Source: SAR202 cluster bacterium (lineage in GTDB: Bacteria; Chloroflexota; Dehalococcoidia; Lucifugimonadales; UBA1123). Taken from it: a stretch of 10,673 nucleotides of DNA. Shown in pieces: positions 1 to 6,423 of this stretch. Every line of letters begins with the position of its first letter. Positions within the stretch are counted from its first letter, which is position 1. Where the stretch lies: NCBI GenBank assembly GCA_030743915.1, contig JASLRP010000288.1:1-10673 (forward strand), written 5' to 3'. Position numbers and translations under genes: made by a program. The notes below the pieces were generated by a model, which saw only the letters and a list, made by a program, of their open reading frames with translations, did not search any database and was not told the origin of the DNA.

Positions 1-1583
1 AGCACGCCGTCAACTTCCTGATTCTGACCGATCCTGAACATCGCCTCGGCGTTCTGGGCGGTGGTCCGGAAGTCCGGGTCCCAAGAAACGTCTCTAAGCA
101 ACCATACCCAAGCATTCATGTGTTCTTCAAGGCCTATTGGAGCCTTCGGGTACAGTTGAAGCCGTTCCCAGTCGTCCACGCGAACCGCGTCGTAGTAGGA
201 AACGCCCTTGAGAGAGTCGCTCTGGAACTCCAGAGTCCACAGGGCAGAGACGAATCCGCCCGTCCCGCGCAACTCGTCCGACGACTGTCCCATCATCAGG
301 TAGGTCCGTGGCTCATCGGCGCCCAGCAACATGTGCGCTACCGGAGCAACGCCCTCCAGCATCCGAAGCCCGAGTTCGACCTCGGAGACGAAATCCAGCA
401 TCCCCGGCAGGCCAGAGGACCCGGTGGGAAGGCTGCCTTCCTCCTGAAGTTCTCGCAGCGAGGCCTGAGCCGTTGAGAGTCGATCGGCGACACCCGACAG
501 TCCGTCCATATTCTGGTCGAGCGTCGCCAGCGCATCCAGCAGAACGCCTTCGCTGTCCAGCAATCCGCCCTCCGCCTGCTTTACGATGTCGTGGGCAGGT
601 CTCAACGCCTCAAAACCCTGGACCCCGGCCTCGCCGATGTCCACAAGCGCGTCCATGAGGCGTTCGAGAGAGTCCAAGCGTTGGGCGAAGGGTCCGGTGT
701 CCACCAGATCAGACAGGCTCACAGCCGCCTCAGACGCGGCTGCTTTCACTGAAGCCGCCTGTGCGCTGAACCCGGACAGGGCCTCGAATATCGAGTCAGC
801 ATCGGATGTGGATTCGAGCGATGCGCCACTGTCGAAAAGCGCCAATAGTGGGCCTGACGCTTCGGCAAGGTCCAATAGGGCGTCCATCAGTTGCAGCGAT
901 GCCTGGCCTGCTTCTGCGGCATCGGCCATCACTGTTTCGGCCTTTCCGAGGTCATCCATGTAACCAGAAACAGGCTTGATGCGCTCCGCCAATGTGAACC
1001 GATTGGGTCGGCGAGAGGCCAGCAGTTTCCCGTCGCCATCAGTCAGGCCCGACTCCATCTCCTCTAATCGAGATTTGAACTGTTCCACACTGGACTGGTC
1101 CAATGAGGCGAGCAGCGCCGTCTGAGCCTCGTCATAGGCTTCAAGAAACCCCGTCGCCCAGTCCAGCAGCCCTTCTGCGTTCTCCAGGTCAGTTTCGACG
1201 CGGCCAATCTGGGAATGTAGGCCTGCGCCCTCAATGGACAGCAGGGGCATCCATGAGACCGACGCTGCCAGCTTTCCCGACCAACTGACCGCGCGCATCG
1301 ACGCGCGAAGATCGTCAGTCAGGGTGGCTATCTGTTGCTCCGCGCCTTCAAGGCCGGCGTTCTGCTGGTCTAGCAGGTTCCCGCTCACCACCGCGCGCAA
1401 TTCAGAAAGTTTTGGCCCGGTGTCCGACGTGACCTGAATTCCCGCCATCAGCAGGGAAATGCCGGCCGCCCCGATGGCGAACACAGCAATCGCCGCCAGC
1501 GCAGGCCAGCCTCTGCCCAGTATTACGCCTATGAATTGCCCGACCCGCGCGAAGGCATTGTCAATTGTATCGAGTATTTTCAG
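1..1583 (-). CDS. DUF4012 domain-containing membrane protein (partial, runs off left edge)
   Basis: One uninterrupted frame of 527 codons; I checked every triplet and found no stop. It begins after a TAA at 1590-1592 and is cut by the window edge, so the C-terminus is missing. Counting from CTG 1583, residues 1-25 are a short cytoplasmic N-terminus, 26-49 a single hydrophobic membrane segment, and about 55-410 a long Ala/Leu/Glu/Asp-rich helical, probably coiled-coil region. From about 420 the DUF4012 core starts, with the family signatures DELRGTGGF (436-444) and WLLRDVSWDPDF (from about 492). DUF4012 proteins are found in Chloroflexota and Actinobacteria and are thought to act at the cell surface, but no reaction is established. 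The start is unclear: there is no in-frame ATG, GTG or TTG before the membrane segment (first GTG is codon 34, first ATG codon 46). CTG 1583 (giving MKILDTIDN) or ATA 1577, which has an AAAGG 8 nt upstream, are the candidates. Family call is firm; start is not. Confidence 0.85.
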   Translation of the reverse strand, partial: MKILDTIDNAFARVGQFIGVILGRGWPALAAIAVFAIGAAGISLLMAGIQVTSDTGPKLSELRAVVSGNLLDQQNAGLEGAEQQIATLTDDLRASMRAVSWSGKLAASVSWMPLLSIEGAGLHSQIGRVETDLENAEGLLDWATGFLEAYDEAQTALLASLDQSSVEQFKSRLEEMESGLTDGDGKLLASRRPNRFTLAERIKPVSGYMDDLGKAETVMADAAEAGQASLQLMDALLDLAEASGPLLALFDSGASLESTSDADSIFEALSGFSAQAASVKAAASEAAVSLSDLVDTGPFAQRLDSLERLMDALVDIGEAGVQGFEALRPAHDIVKQAEGGLLDSEGVLLDALATLDQNMDGLSGVADRLSTAQASLRELQEEGSLPTGSSGLPGMLDFVSEVELGLRMLEGVAPVAHMLLGADEPRTYLMMGQSSDELRGTGGFVSALWTLEFQSDSLKGVSYYDAVRVDDWERLQLYPKAPIGLEEHMNAWVWLLRDVSWDPDFRTTAQNAEAMFRIGQNQEVDGV

Positions 1584-1625
1584 CGCCTTTTAGTGTACAG
1601 AAATTAACGCCCACGTCATCCGCGT

Positions 1626-1642
1626 CCACCTTAATTAGGTGG
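1626..1642. repeat. Inverted repeat CCACCT-5-AGGTGG over the DUF4012 promoter
   Basis: Perfect 6-bp arms (1626-1631 and 1637-1642) flank TAATT. It covers the predicted -10 box and start point of the DUF4012 promoter, a usual place for a repressor operator. It has no T-run, so it is unlikely to be a terminator. The binding protein is unknown. Confidence 0.4.
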
Positions 1643-1662
1643 CCCAGGGAATTCATTGTCAA
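1634..1662 (-). promoter_or_regulatory. Predicted sigma-70 promoter of the DUF4012 gene
   Basis: On the minus strand a perfect TTGACA (1662-1657) is followed by a 17-nt spacer and CCTAAT (1639-1634), which matches TATAAT at four of six positions. Transcription would start near 1627, giving a leader of about 45 nt before the gene. The -10 box lies inside an inverted repeat (1626-1642). Seen in sequence; activity is inferred. Confidence 0.55.
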
Positions 1663-1684
1663 GCGCCTCTCACTCCACGGCTAG

Positions 1685-1700
1685 TTGAATCCACATTCAA
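1685..1700. repeat. Short inverted repeat TTGAAT-CCAC-ATTCAA after the DM13 gene
   Basis: Perfect 6-bp arms with a 4-nt loop, 17 bp beyond the DM13 stop codon. The stem is AT-rich and no T-run follows on the minus strand, so it would be a poor intrinsic terminator. It may be a weak end-of-transcript hairpin or chance. Confidence 0.25.
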
Positions 1701-1717
1701 GCTTGTCGATCTCACGC

Positions 1718-2311
1718 CTAATAGCTCAGTGAGGCCACACTGAAAACGACCTTGAAAGGCTTGCAATAGATCACGACAGAATTGAACGTCAAAGGGTCAA
1801 TTCCAGCAGGCAGTGGGTAGTTCTGATTGCCAATGTTGCCCTTCAACTTGCCCACTTCAATGTATCCATCTTCAAGGACTTCAGAACTGTTTTGAGGATT
1901 GGGGTTAGGTGAGAGGATGACCCGCAAGTCAGGTCCGTTAGTCACTCGGAAGTCCTCCAACCTCAATAGGGTTGATCCGTCAGACAGGGTGTAGATCGTG
2001 CCATCGCCCGATCCTTTGTGGAAACGGTCCGCGTCCGTGAATTCGCCCGACCGGGTCACTTCGGCTCCTGCCATTGCGCCAGCAGACTCAGACTCCGCCG
2101 GAGCGTCCATCTTTGCGATACCGGACATGATCGTCTCAATCTCGCCCATCGTCATGTCGTCGGGCACAGACGCAGAGAACGCGAAAGGGAATTCCTCCTC
2201 AACAAGCTTGTTCAAGAATAACGGAGACAGGAGCCACCACCCCAAGGCCAAAACCGGGATAAGGATTACGGCGCCAGTGATCGCGAATACTTTCCTTGAA
2301 GGCAGTTTCAT
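1718..2311 (-). CDS. Membrane-anchored DM13 domain protein
   Basis: A 197-residue protein with a basic N-terminus (MKLPSRK) and one hydrophobic segment at about 7-29, so it is probably anchored and faces the outside. An Asp/Glu/Ala-rich spacer leads to a DM13 domain at about 88-197. Domain hallmarks are GEFTDADRFHKGSG, LRLEDFRVTNGPDLRV, KLKGNIGNQNYPLP and VVIYCKPF, whose conserved cysteine is Cys183. DM13 has been proposed in the literature to have a redox role through this cysteine and occurs with DOMON-type electron-transfer domains; no substrate is known. Start choice: a longer version would begin at GTG 2320, but that GTG overlaps the Shine-Dalgarno AAGGAG (2324-2319), which sits 7 nt from ATG 2311. 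The ATG is therefore preferred. The gene lies 71 nt downstream of the phosphofructokinase gene on the same strand and could be transcribed with it. Confidence 0.88.
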   Translation of the reverse strand: MKLPSRKVFAITGAVILIPVLALGWWLLSPLFLNKLVEEEFPFAFSASVPDDMTMGEIETIMSGIAKMDAPAESESAGAMAGAEVTRSGEFTDADRFHKGSGDGTIYTLSDGSTLLRLEDFRVTNGPDLRVILSPNPNPQNSSEVLEDGYIEVGKLKGNIGNQNYPLPAGIDPLTFNSVVIYCKPFKVVFSVASLSY

Positions 2312-2382
2312 GGCGTTCACTCCTTGATAAAGGAAAAGCTGTCAAGAAACTAATACGAATTCAGCGGCGAATCCGATGTGGG

Positions 2383-3570
2383 TCAGTCGAATCTGGCCAG
2401 CCGGGGAAGCCTGCCCACCAGCGGTTTCAGATAACGGATGAATTCGTCCTGAATGCTCCCGGTCTGCGGGTCGAGATATTCAGCGGGCATCGTGCGGACC
2501 TTGCCGCCCACCAGTTCCAGCGGAGCGAGACCCGTTCCGCACGAGTATTTGGCGCCAGGAGCGCGTTCGAGAGTAACCATCACGTCCGACTTGCCATCCA
2601 TAGCCGCCCGGACACCTGCCCGGCCGGCCATCTCGGCCTCTTGAATGTCGGACGGAGAGGTGGCGGACATGAACGACCGCTGAATCGTCCCAGGCTTTTC
2701 GTAACGCGCTCTGACTCCCAGAGCCTTGCCGACCAGTCCAGCGAGGTAGCGAGCAGGCCCGTCATAATAAGGATGTCCGAAATCGTCCACCAGATAAGGG
2801 TCCTGCTCGCCGCCCAGAACTCCGTCGTCTGGACCTCTGGCATTCTCCGATACGACTGCCACCGCGAATCCGTAACGCCGATAGGCGTCTTCCATCTGCC
2901 CGAGGAAATCGTCTTCTACCACAGGGATTTCGGGCACGCAGATGACGTGAGGCGCGTCCCGTTCGTCCTGCTTGGCTAGAATGGCCGACGCCGCCAGCCA
3001 ACCAGCGTCCCGTCCCATCACTTCGATAATCGTGATAGGCGCGGCGGTGCGCATGGACTCGGCGTCTCGCCCCGCGCCCATTGTGGCGAGGGCGACGAAT
3101 CGGGCGGCGCTTCCAAAGCCGGGGCAGTGATCGGTCATCACCAGGTCATTATCAATGGTCTTCGGGATGTTTATGACCGTCAGGTCATAGCCTCTGGCCT
3201 TTGCGTCGACCGTGAGCGTGTGACCCGTCGCCGCCGAGTCGTTGCCCCCGGCTATGAACCAGTCCGTGATGTCCCGACCCGCCAGACGGTCAAACACCAC
3301 TGGTAGGTCTTCCTCAGTCAGCCTGCGACGGGTCGAGCCCAGCGCCGCGCCCGGAGCGCGCTTGATCCGGTCAAGTGTCCTCTCAGGGACGTTGGACAGG
3401 TCGATAACCTCATCCTCAAAGAACCCTTCCAGCCCCAAAGACGCCCCGTAGATCTTATCGAAGGCGTGCGACTTCGACGCTTCGTCAATAATCCCGACAA
3501 GACTGCTGTTCAGAACGTTGGTGCATCCGCCGGACTGCATTACCAGGGCATTGCGACGCTTACCGCTCAA
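2383..3570 (-). CDS. 6-phosphofructokinase, PPi-dependent type
   Basis: A 395-residue protein of the PFK family, which phosphorylates fructose 6-phosphate to the 1,6-bisphosphate, or does the reverse when PPi-linked, in central glycolysis. Visible motifs: phosphate-binding LVMQSGG (residues 9-15), LGSTRRR (77-83), AGGNDS (107-112), PKTIDND (136-142, holding the catalytic Asp) and MGRDAGW (185-191). The Lys in PKTIDND, where ATP enzymes usually have Gly (PGTIDND), and Asp111 after GGN, where ATP enzymes have Gly (GGDGS), both indicate use of PPi rather than ATP. Asn110 replaces the usual Asp, a variant I recall from some PPi-type enzymes. The start is TTG 3570: an in-frame stop lies just upstream, and starting at Met11 would remove the first beta strand. 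No strong Shine-Dalgarno is visible. The gene follows the HAD hydrolase stop by 12 nt, so the two are probably translationally coupled. Phosphoryl donor is inferred, not shown. Confidence 0.88.
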   Translation of the reverse strand: MSGKRRNALVMQSGGCTNVLNSSLVGIIDEASKSHAFDKIYGASLGLEGFFEDEVIDLSNVPERTLDRIKRAPGAALGSTRRRLTEEDLPVVFDRLAGRDITDWFIAGGNDSAATGHTLTVDAKARGYDLTVINIPKTIDNDLVMTDHCPGFGSAARFVALATMGAGRDAESMRTAAPITIIEVMGRDAGWLAASAILAKQDERDAPHVICVPEIPVVEDDFLGQMEDAYRRYGFAVAVVSENARGPDDGVLGGEQDPYLVDDFGHPYYDGPARYLAGLVGKALGVRARYEKPGTIQRSFMSATSPSDIQEAEMAGRAGVRAAMDGKSDVMVTLERAPGAKYSCGTGLAPLELVGGKVRTMPAEYLDPQTGSIQDEFIRYLKPLVGRLPRLARFD

Positions 3571-3582
3571 TGTAAGACTCGT

Positions 3583-4341
3583 TTACAGACCGAGCTTCGA
3601 CGCCAGGTCGTTGAAGTCCGAGCCTTGCACGTCAATCCAGTCCTCAGGCTCGGCGTCCACGTCGCGGTCCGGGCCGTGTTCCATCGGACGAGGAACGAAT
3701 GCGGTGCGGAGGCCGCAGGCTGCTGCTGCCTTCAGGTCGCCCTTGTGCGCAGCGGTCATCATCACCTCGGAAGGCTCTAATCCCAGCAAGTCAGCGGCGC
3801 CGAGGTAAGTCTCAGGGTCGGGTTTGTAATGGTTGACCGACTCAGCCGACAGAATCACGTCCCACGGCAGTCCGGCGTTCTTCGCCATGTTGGTCAGAAG
3901 AGCGATATTCCCGTTTGACAGCGTGGATATGATGTAGCCCTTCTTCAACCGAGTGAGGCCGGCCACGGAGTCGGGCCACGGGGTCAATCGGTGCCAGGCT
4001 AGATTGAAGTCTTTTTTGTCTCCTTCAGTCAGTCCTGTTATCTCAAACTTCGCTAGAATCTCATCGAGAATCATCCGATGCAGGACATCAATCTTGGTCC
4101 ATCCAAGCTCGCCAGACCGCACCTTTGCCATCGACGGCCCGTAGCCGGCGCGCCACGCCGTGGCGAACTCCGCCCAGTCGATTCCGGTGATGCCCTTGGC
4201 CTCCGCCAGCTTCTCACCTTCTCTGGTGATGCTGGACCGCCAGTCTACCACCGTGCCGAACACATCAAAAGTCAGCGCCTTTACGTTCTCCAATGTCATT
4301 TGAATCCCCCGTTCTTCATCCTTCACCAAACCAACATTCAT
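3583..4341 (-). CDS. Type II haloacid dehalogenase-like HAD hydrolase
   Basis: A 252-residue HAD-superfamily hydrolase of the (S)-2-haloacid dehalogenase group. That family removes halide from short 2-haloacids through an aspartyl ester, giving 2-hydroxyacids. Motif I is FDVFGTVVDW with nucleophile Asp26 and Thr30. Arg64 (AWRAGY) fits the substrate arginine. Motif II is TLSNGN with Ser142 and Asn143; motif III is YKPDPETY with Lys173 and Tyr179. Motif IV reads AAHKGD (197-202). Against the well-studied Pseudomonas enzyme the spacing is exact, but Ser175 and Asn177 of that enzyme become Ala197 and His199 here, so true dehalogenase activity is uncertain. ATG 4341 has an AAGGG upstream; a shorter start at Met15 (4299) would also leave the domain intact. 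It is divergent from the regulator and oxidoreductase genes and first in a unit with the phosphofructokinase. Confidence 0.82.
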   Translation of the reverse strand: MNVGLVKDEERGIQMTLENVKALTFDVFGTVVDWRSSITREGEKLAEAKGITGIDWAEFATAWRAGYGPSMAKVRSGELGWTKIDVLHRMILDEILAKFEITGLTEGDKKDFNLAWHRLTPWPDSVAGLTRLKKGYIISTLSNGNIALLTNMAKNAGLPWDVILSAESVNHYKPDPETYLGAADLLGLEPSEVMMTAAHKGDLKAAAACGLRTAFVPRPMEHGPDRDVDAEPEDWIDVQGSDFNDLASKLGL

Positions 4342-4369
4342 CGCTGGTTATCCCTTTGCACTGATTCGC

Positions 4370-4398
4370 ATATTAAGCAGAGCGTTGGAGAGTGTCAA
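4370..4398 (-). promoter_or_regulatory. Predicted leftward promoter of the HAD hydrolase-phosphofructokinase unit
   Basis: On the minus strand, a perfect TTGACA (4398-4393), a 17-nt spacer and TAATAT (4375-4370, four of six matches). Transcription would start near 4363, about 22 nt before ATG 4341. Its -35 box is only 20 bp from the -35 box of the rightward promoter, so the two face away from each other back to back. Confidence 0.6.
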
Positions 4399-4418
4399 AT
4401 GTTTGCTGAATCCAGCCG

Positions 4419-4447
4419 TTGACACCCACATCTCCAGATGGGATAAT
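4419..4447 (+). promoter_or_regulatory. Predicted rightward promoter of the regulator-oxidoreductase operon
   Basis: A perfect TTGACA (4419-4424), a 17-nt spacer and GATAAT (4442-4447, five of six matches), close to the sigma-70 ideal. Transcription would start near 4454, leaving a leader of only about 23 nt before the TTG codon at 4477. A palindromic operator candidate lies immediately downstream. Confidence 0.7.
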
Positions 4448-4457
4448 TGCTGAAAAT

Positions 4458-4468
4458 TGGTCAGACCA
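4458..4468. promoter_or_regulatory. Candidate FadR/PdhR-type operator, TGGTCAGACCA
   Basis: A perfect 5-1-5 palindrome (TGGTC-A-GACCA) lies about 5 to 15 nt downstream of the predicted start of transcription. The wider AATTGGTCAGACCACC resembles the TGGT-n3-ACCA core bound by GntR regulators of the FadR subfamily such as PdhR and FadR. It directly precedes a gene for such a regulator, so autorepression is the natural reading. I saw no second copy upstream of the HAD gene or the oxidoreductase genes. Confidence 0.65.
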
Positions 4469-4476
4469 CCTGATGT

Positions 4477-5220
4477 TTGCGGACCAGGAGTCCAACGCTG
4501 CTCAAGTCCATCCGAAAGCGCAGAATCCCCGAGGAGATCGTCAGCCAGCTATACGGGCTGATTCGAAACGGGCACCTCAAACCCGGAGACAGGCTCCCTC
4601 CCGAGAGAGAGCTTGCTCAGCAGTTCGGGGTGAGCCGCGCGTCCGTGCGTGAGGCCATGAGGCTTCTGGACCAAAAAGGACTTGTGGACATCAAACCAGG
4701 GGCCGGCACCTTCGTGACCGAAGACGTGGTCGAGGCAATCGTCCAGGCGTTCTCCAACCTGCTGGCAGAGTCTGAAGACGGTGCCGGCGACGTGTTCGAG
4801 ATGCGCCTGCTTCTAGAACCTCACGTCGCGTCCCTGGCAGCGCAAAGGGCCACCGACGCCGACATTGAGCGACTGCGCCGGATTCTCAAAGAGCAAGGCA
4901 CAGACATCGAAACGGGCGGAACGGGAGTCGCCTATGACACTGCCTTCCACTTCGCCATCGCCAACACCACGAACAACTCGGCGCTGGTCGCTGTCACGCA
5001 TGCAATCTCCGACATACTCAGCCAGAGCCGAGAGGATTCGCTGATGTCTCCAGAACGCTCCCAGAAGTCCCTGCGCTCCCATCTTCAGATACTGGCGGCC
5101 ATCGAGAGCGGCGACCCCGAGGCTACCCAAGCCGCCATGCACGAACACATTGCCCAGATTGACAGGGAGGTGCACGACCTCCCCGACCGCGCGCAACCGG
5201 GCGACGCGGAGAAGAAGTAG
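4477..5220 (+). CDS. GntR-family regulator, FadR subfamily (FCD domain)
   Basis: A 247-residue DNA-binding regulator. The N-terminal winged helix-turn-helix spans about residues 17-80, with family hallmarks LKPGDRLPPERELAQQ, VSRASVREAMRLL and the wing IKPGAGTFV. The C-terminal all-helical FCD ligand domain (about 100-235) has the metal-site residues Asp154, His158, His202 and His224. Such FCD domains usually bind small carboxylates at a metal, which suits a carboxylate such as oxalate as effector, though that is inference. The start is uncertain: a stop precedes TTG 4477 in frame, TTG has no clear Shine-Dalgarno, and the first in-frame ATG (codon 61) would destroy the DNA-binding domain. CTG 4498, 7 nt after AGGAG (4486-4490), is an alternative. 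It is 33 nt from the next gene and most likely controls itself and the oxidoreductase operon. Confidence 0.9.
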   Translation: MRTRSPTLLKSIRKRRIPEEIVSQLYGLIRNGHLKPGDRLPPERELAQQFGVSRASVREAMRLLDQKGLVDIKPGAGTFVTEDVVEAIVQAFSNLLAESEDGAGDVFEMRLLLEPHVASLAAQRATDADIERLRRILKEQGTDIETGGTGVAYDTAFHFAIANTTNNSALVAVTHAISDILSQSREDSLMSPERSQKSLRSHLQILAAIESGDPEATQAAMHEHIAQIDREVHDLPDRAQPGDAEKK

Positions 5221-5253
5221 GAATCAAGTCTCACAAATCTACAGGAGGTGAGC

Positions 5254-6423
5254 ATGGCAGTAACAGCTGTCGAGGTTGTTTACCGAGGAATCTTCCAGAG
5301 ATTGCTCTCGCGCAACATCTGCCGCACCATCGCGTTGGCGGCGCGCAAAGAGGGCAAGATAGGCACCGCCTTCGGGCGTTACAGTGACTCTCCTGAGCGC
5401 AACGGAATCCCAGCGAAGTATTTCGCGGTCGTCGCCGACGATCCGGAGGAACTGCAGGAAACACTTGCTCAGTACGAGCCAAAATCAGTGGACGTCACCA
5501 TTGTCGTTGACGACTCGATGTGCAAAGGCATCGAATCGTGGGCATGGTACGGACTTCAACCCATAAACGACATCACGAAAGAGGGTGGGACCGTCATCGT
5601 GACGTCCCTCCAGGACTCGGCTGACCTCCTGGAGGACATGCACGTCAAGGACGCCCCTTACAATCTCGCCATCGTAAAAGGCCCCAAGAGTTTCTCCGGG
5701 CTCTGGGTTTACAAGGACGACCACACCGACGTGAGGATTCTGGGCGCGTTGGCCAAGGTCGCTCCTCAGCTTGTGGGCATCGAAACCTACAAGGAGACCA
5801 TCCGAGAGCAGTGGGATGAACTCAAGGAGACCTCCGCTGAGAGGTCTCATGATCGGCTCCAAATTACGCCCGTGGAACCCGGACAGGGCAACACCGAAGA
5901 GCCTTTCAGCTTCGATCTGCCCGGCTGGGAAGAGATGGAAGACGCCCTGGTCGTCAGGCCAGTTGGTGTCGGTGGCGGATTCCGAGGCGAAGAAGGCGGA
6001 TTCCAGGCAGAGCGCAACGACAAATTCAAGAAGTGGCCCACCCGCACCATGCGGCCAGTGATCAACTTCGAGACCTGCACCAAATGCACCCTCTGCTGGC
6101 TCCAGTGCCCGGACACATGCTTCGATGTGACTCCTGAGGGCCTTTATGACTCCGATATGGAATCATGCTGCGGCTGCGGCGTCTGCGAAGACGTCTGCCC
6201 TGTGCCCGACTGCGTCACGATGGTGAATGAGTCCAACTTCAACGACAACTCCAGCCAACACGACTTTTGGAAGCGGGACCGCGACGGCTACATGGCCTGG
6301 CTCGAACAGATGCAGGCCGCTGCCACCGCCGAAAAGGGCGAGGCTGGCCGCTCCCACGGCCTGTACGAATGGGACGGCTACGAGAAAGAAATCGAGATAA
6401 CGGGGGTTACCGGTGACGACTAG
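5254..6423 (+). CDS. Oxalate oxidoreductase-like delta subunit (fused gamma-delta, 2x[4Fe-4S])
   Basis: A 389-residue fusion of a 2-oxoacid:ferredoxin oxidoreductase gamma domain (about 1-190) and a ferredoxin-type delta domain (about 265-325), joined by a charged linker. The ferredoxin part has two C-x2-C-x2-C-x3-CP motifs, Cys275/278/281/285 and Cys305/308/311/315, for two [4Fe-4S] clusters that carry electrons from the alpha-beta active site to ferredoxin. A fused gamma-delta subunit encoded first, then alpha and beta, is the arrangement known for Moorella thermoacetica oxalate oxidoreductase. From memory that delta is near 315 residues; here the linker and a tail of about 65 residues after the clusters make it longer. 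The start is ATG 5254: a GTG at 5248 in the same frame lies within the Shine-Dalgarno AGGAGG (5243-5248), 5 nt from the ATG. The 3' end overlaps the alpha gene by 11 nt. Confidence 0.85.
   Translation: MAVTAVEVVYRGIFQRLLSRNICRTIALAARKEGKIGTAFGRYSDSPERNGIPAKYFAVVADDPEELQETLAQYEPKSVDVTIVVDDSMCKGIESWAWYGLQPINDITKEGGTVIVTSLQDSADLLEDMHVKDAPYNLAIVKGPKSFSGLWVYKDDHTDVRILGALAKVAPQLVGIETYKETIREQWDELKETSAERSHDRLQITPVEPGQGNTEEPFSFDLPGWEEMEDALVVRPVGVGGGFRGEEGGFQAERNDKFKKWPTRTMRPVINFETCTKCTLCWLQCPDTCFDVTPEGLYDSDMESCCGCGVCEDVCPVPDCVTMVNESNFNDNSSQHDFWKRDRDGYMAWLEQMQAAATAEKGEAGRSHGLYEWDGYEKEIEITGVTGDD

Noticed and set aside
120..1437. Several plus-strand open frames (118, 116, 125, 61 and 67 residues)
   Set aside because: They lie opposite one continuous 527-codon DUF4012 frame on the minus strand with clear family motifs; their Arg/Pro/Ser-rich products are antisense shadows.
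2340..2345. TTGACA on the minus strand upstream of the DM13 gene as a promoter
   Set aside because: No -10-like hexamer at 16-18 nt; the expected place reads GAGTGA and overlaps the Shine-Dalgarno and start.
4419..4652. Open frame with an ATG at 4473 reading through the regulator start
   Set aside because: It is in another frame from the GntR regulator; after a few codons it is a frame-shifted copy of the helix-turn-helix coding sequence with no family match.
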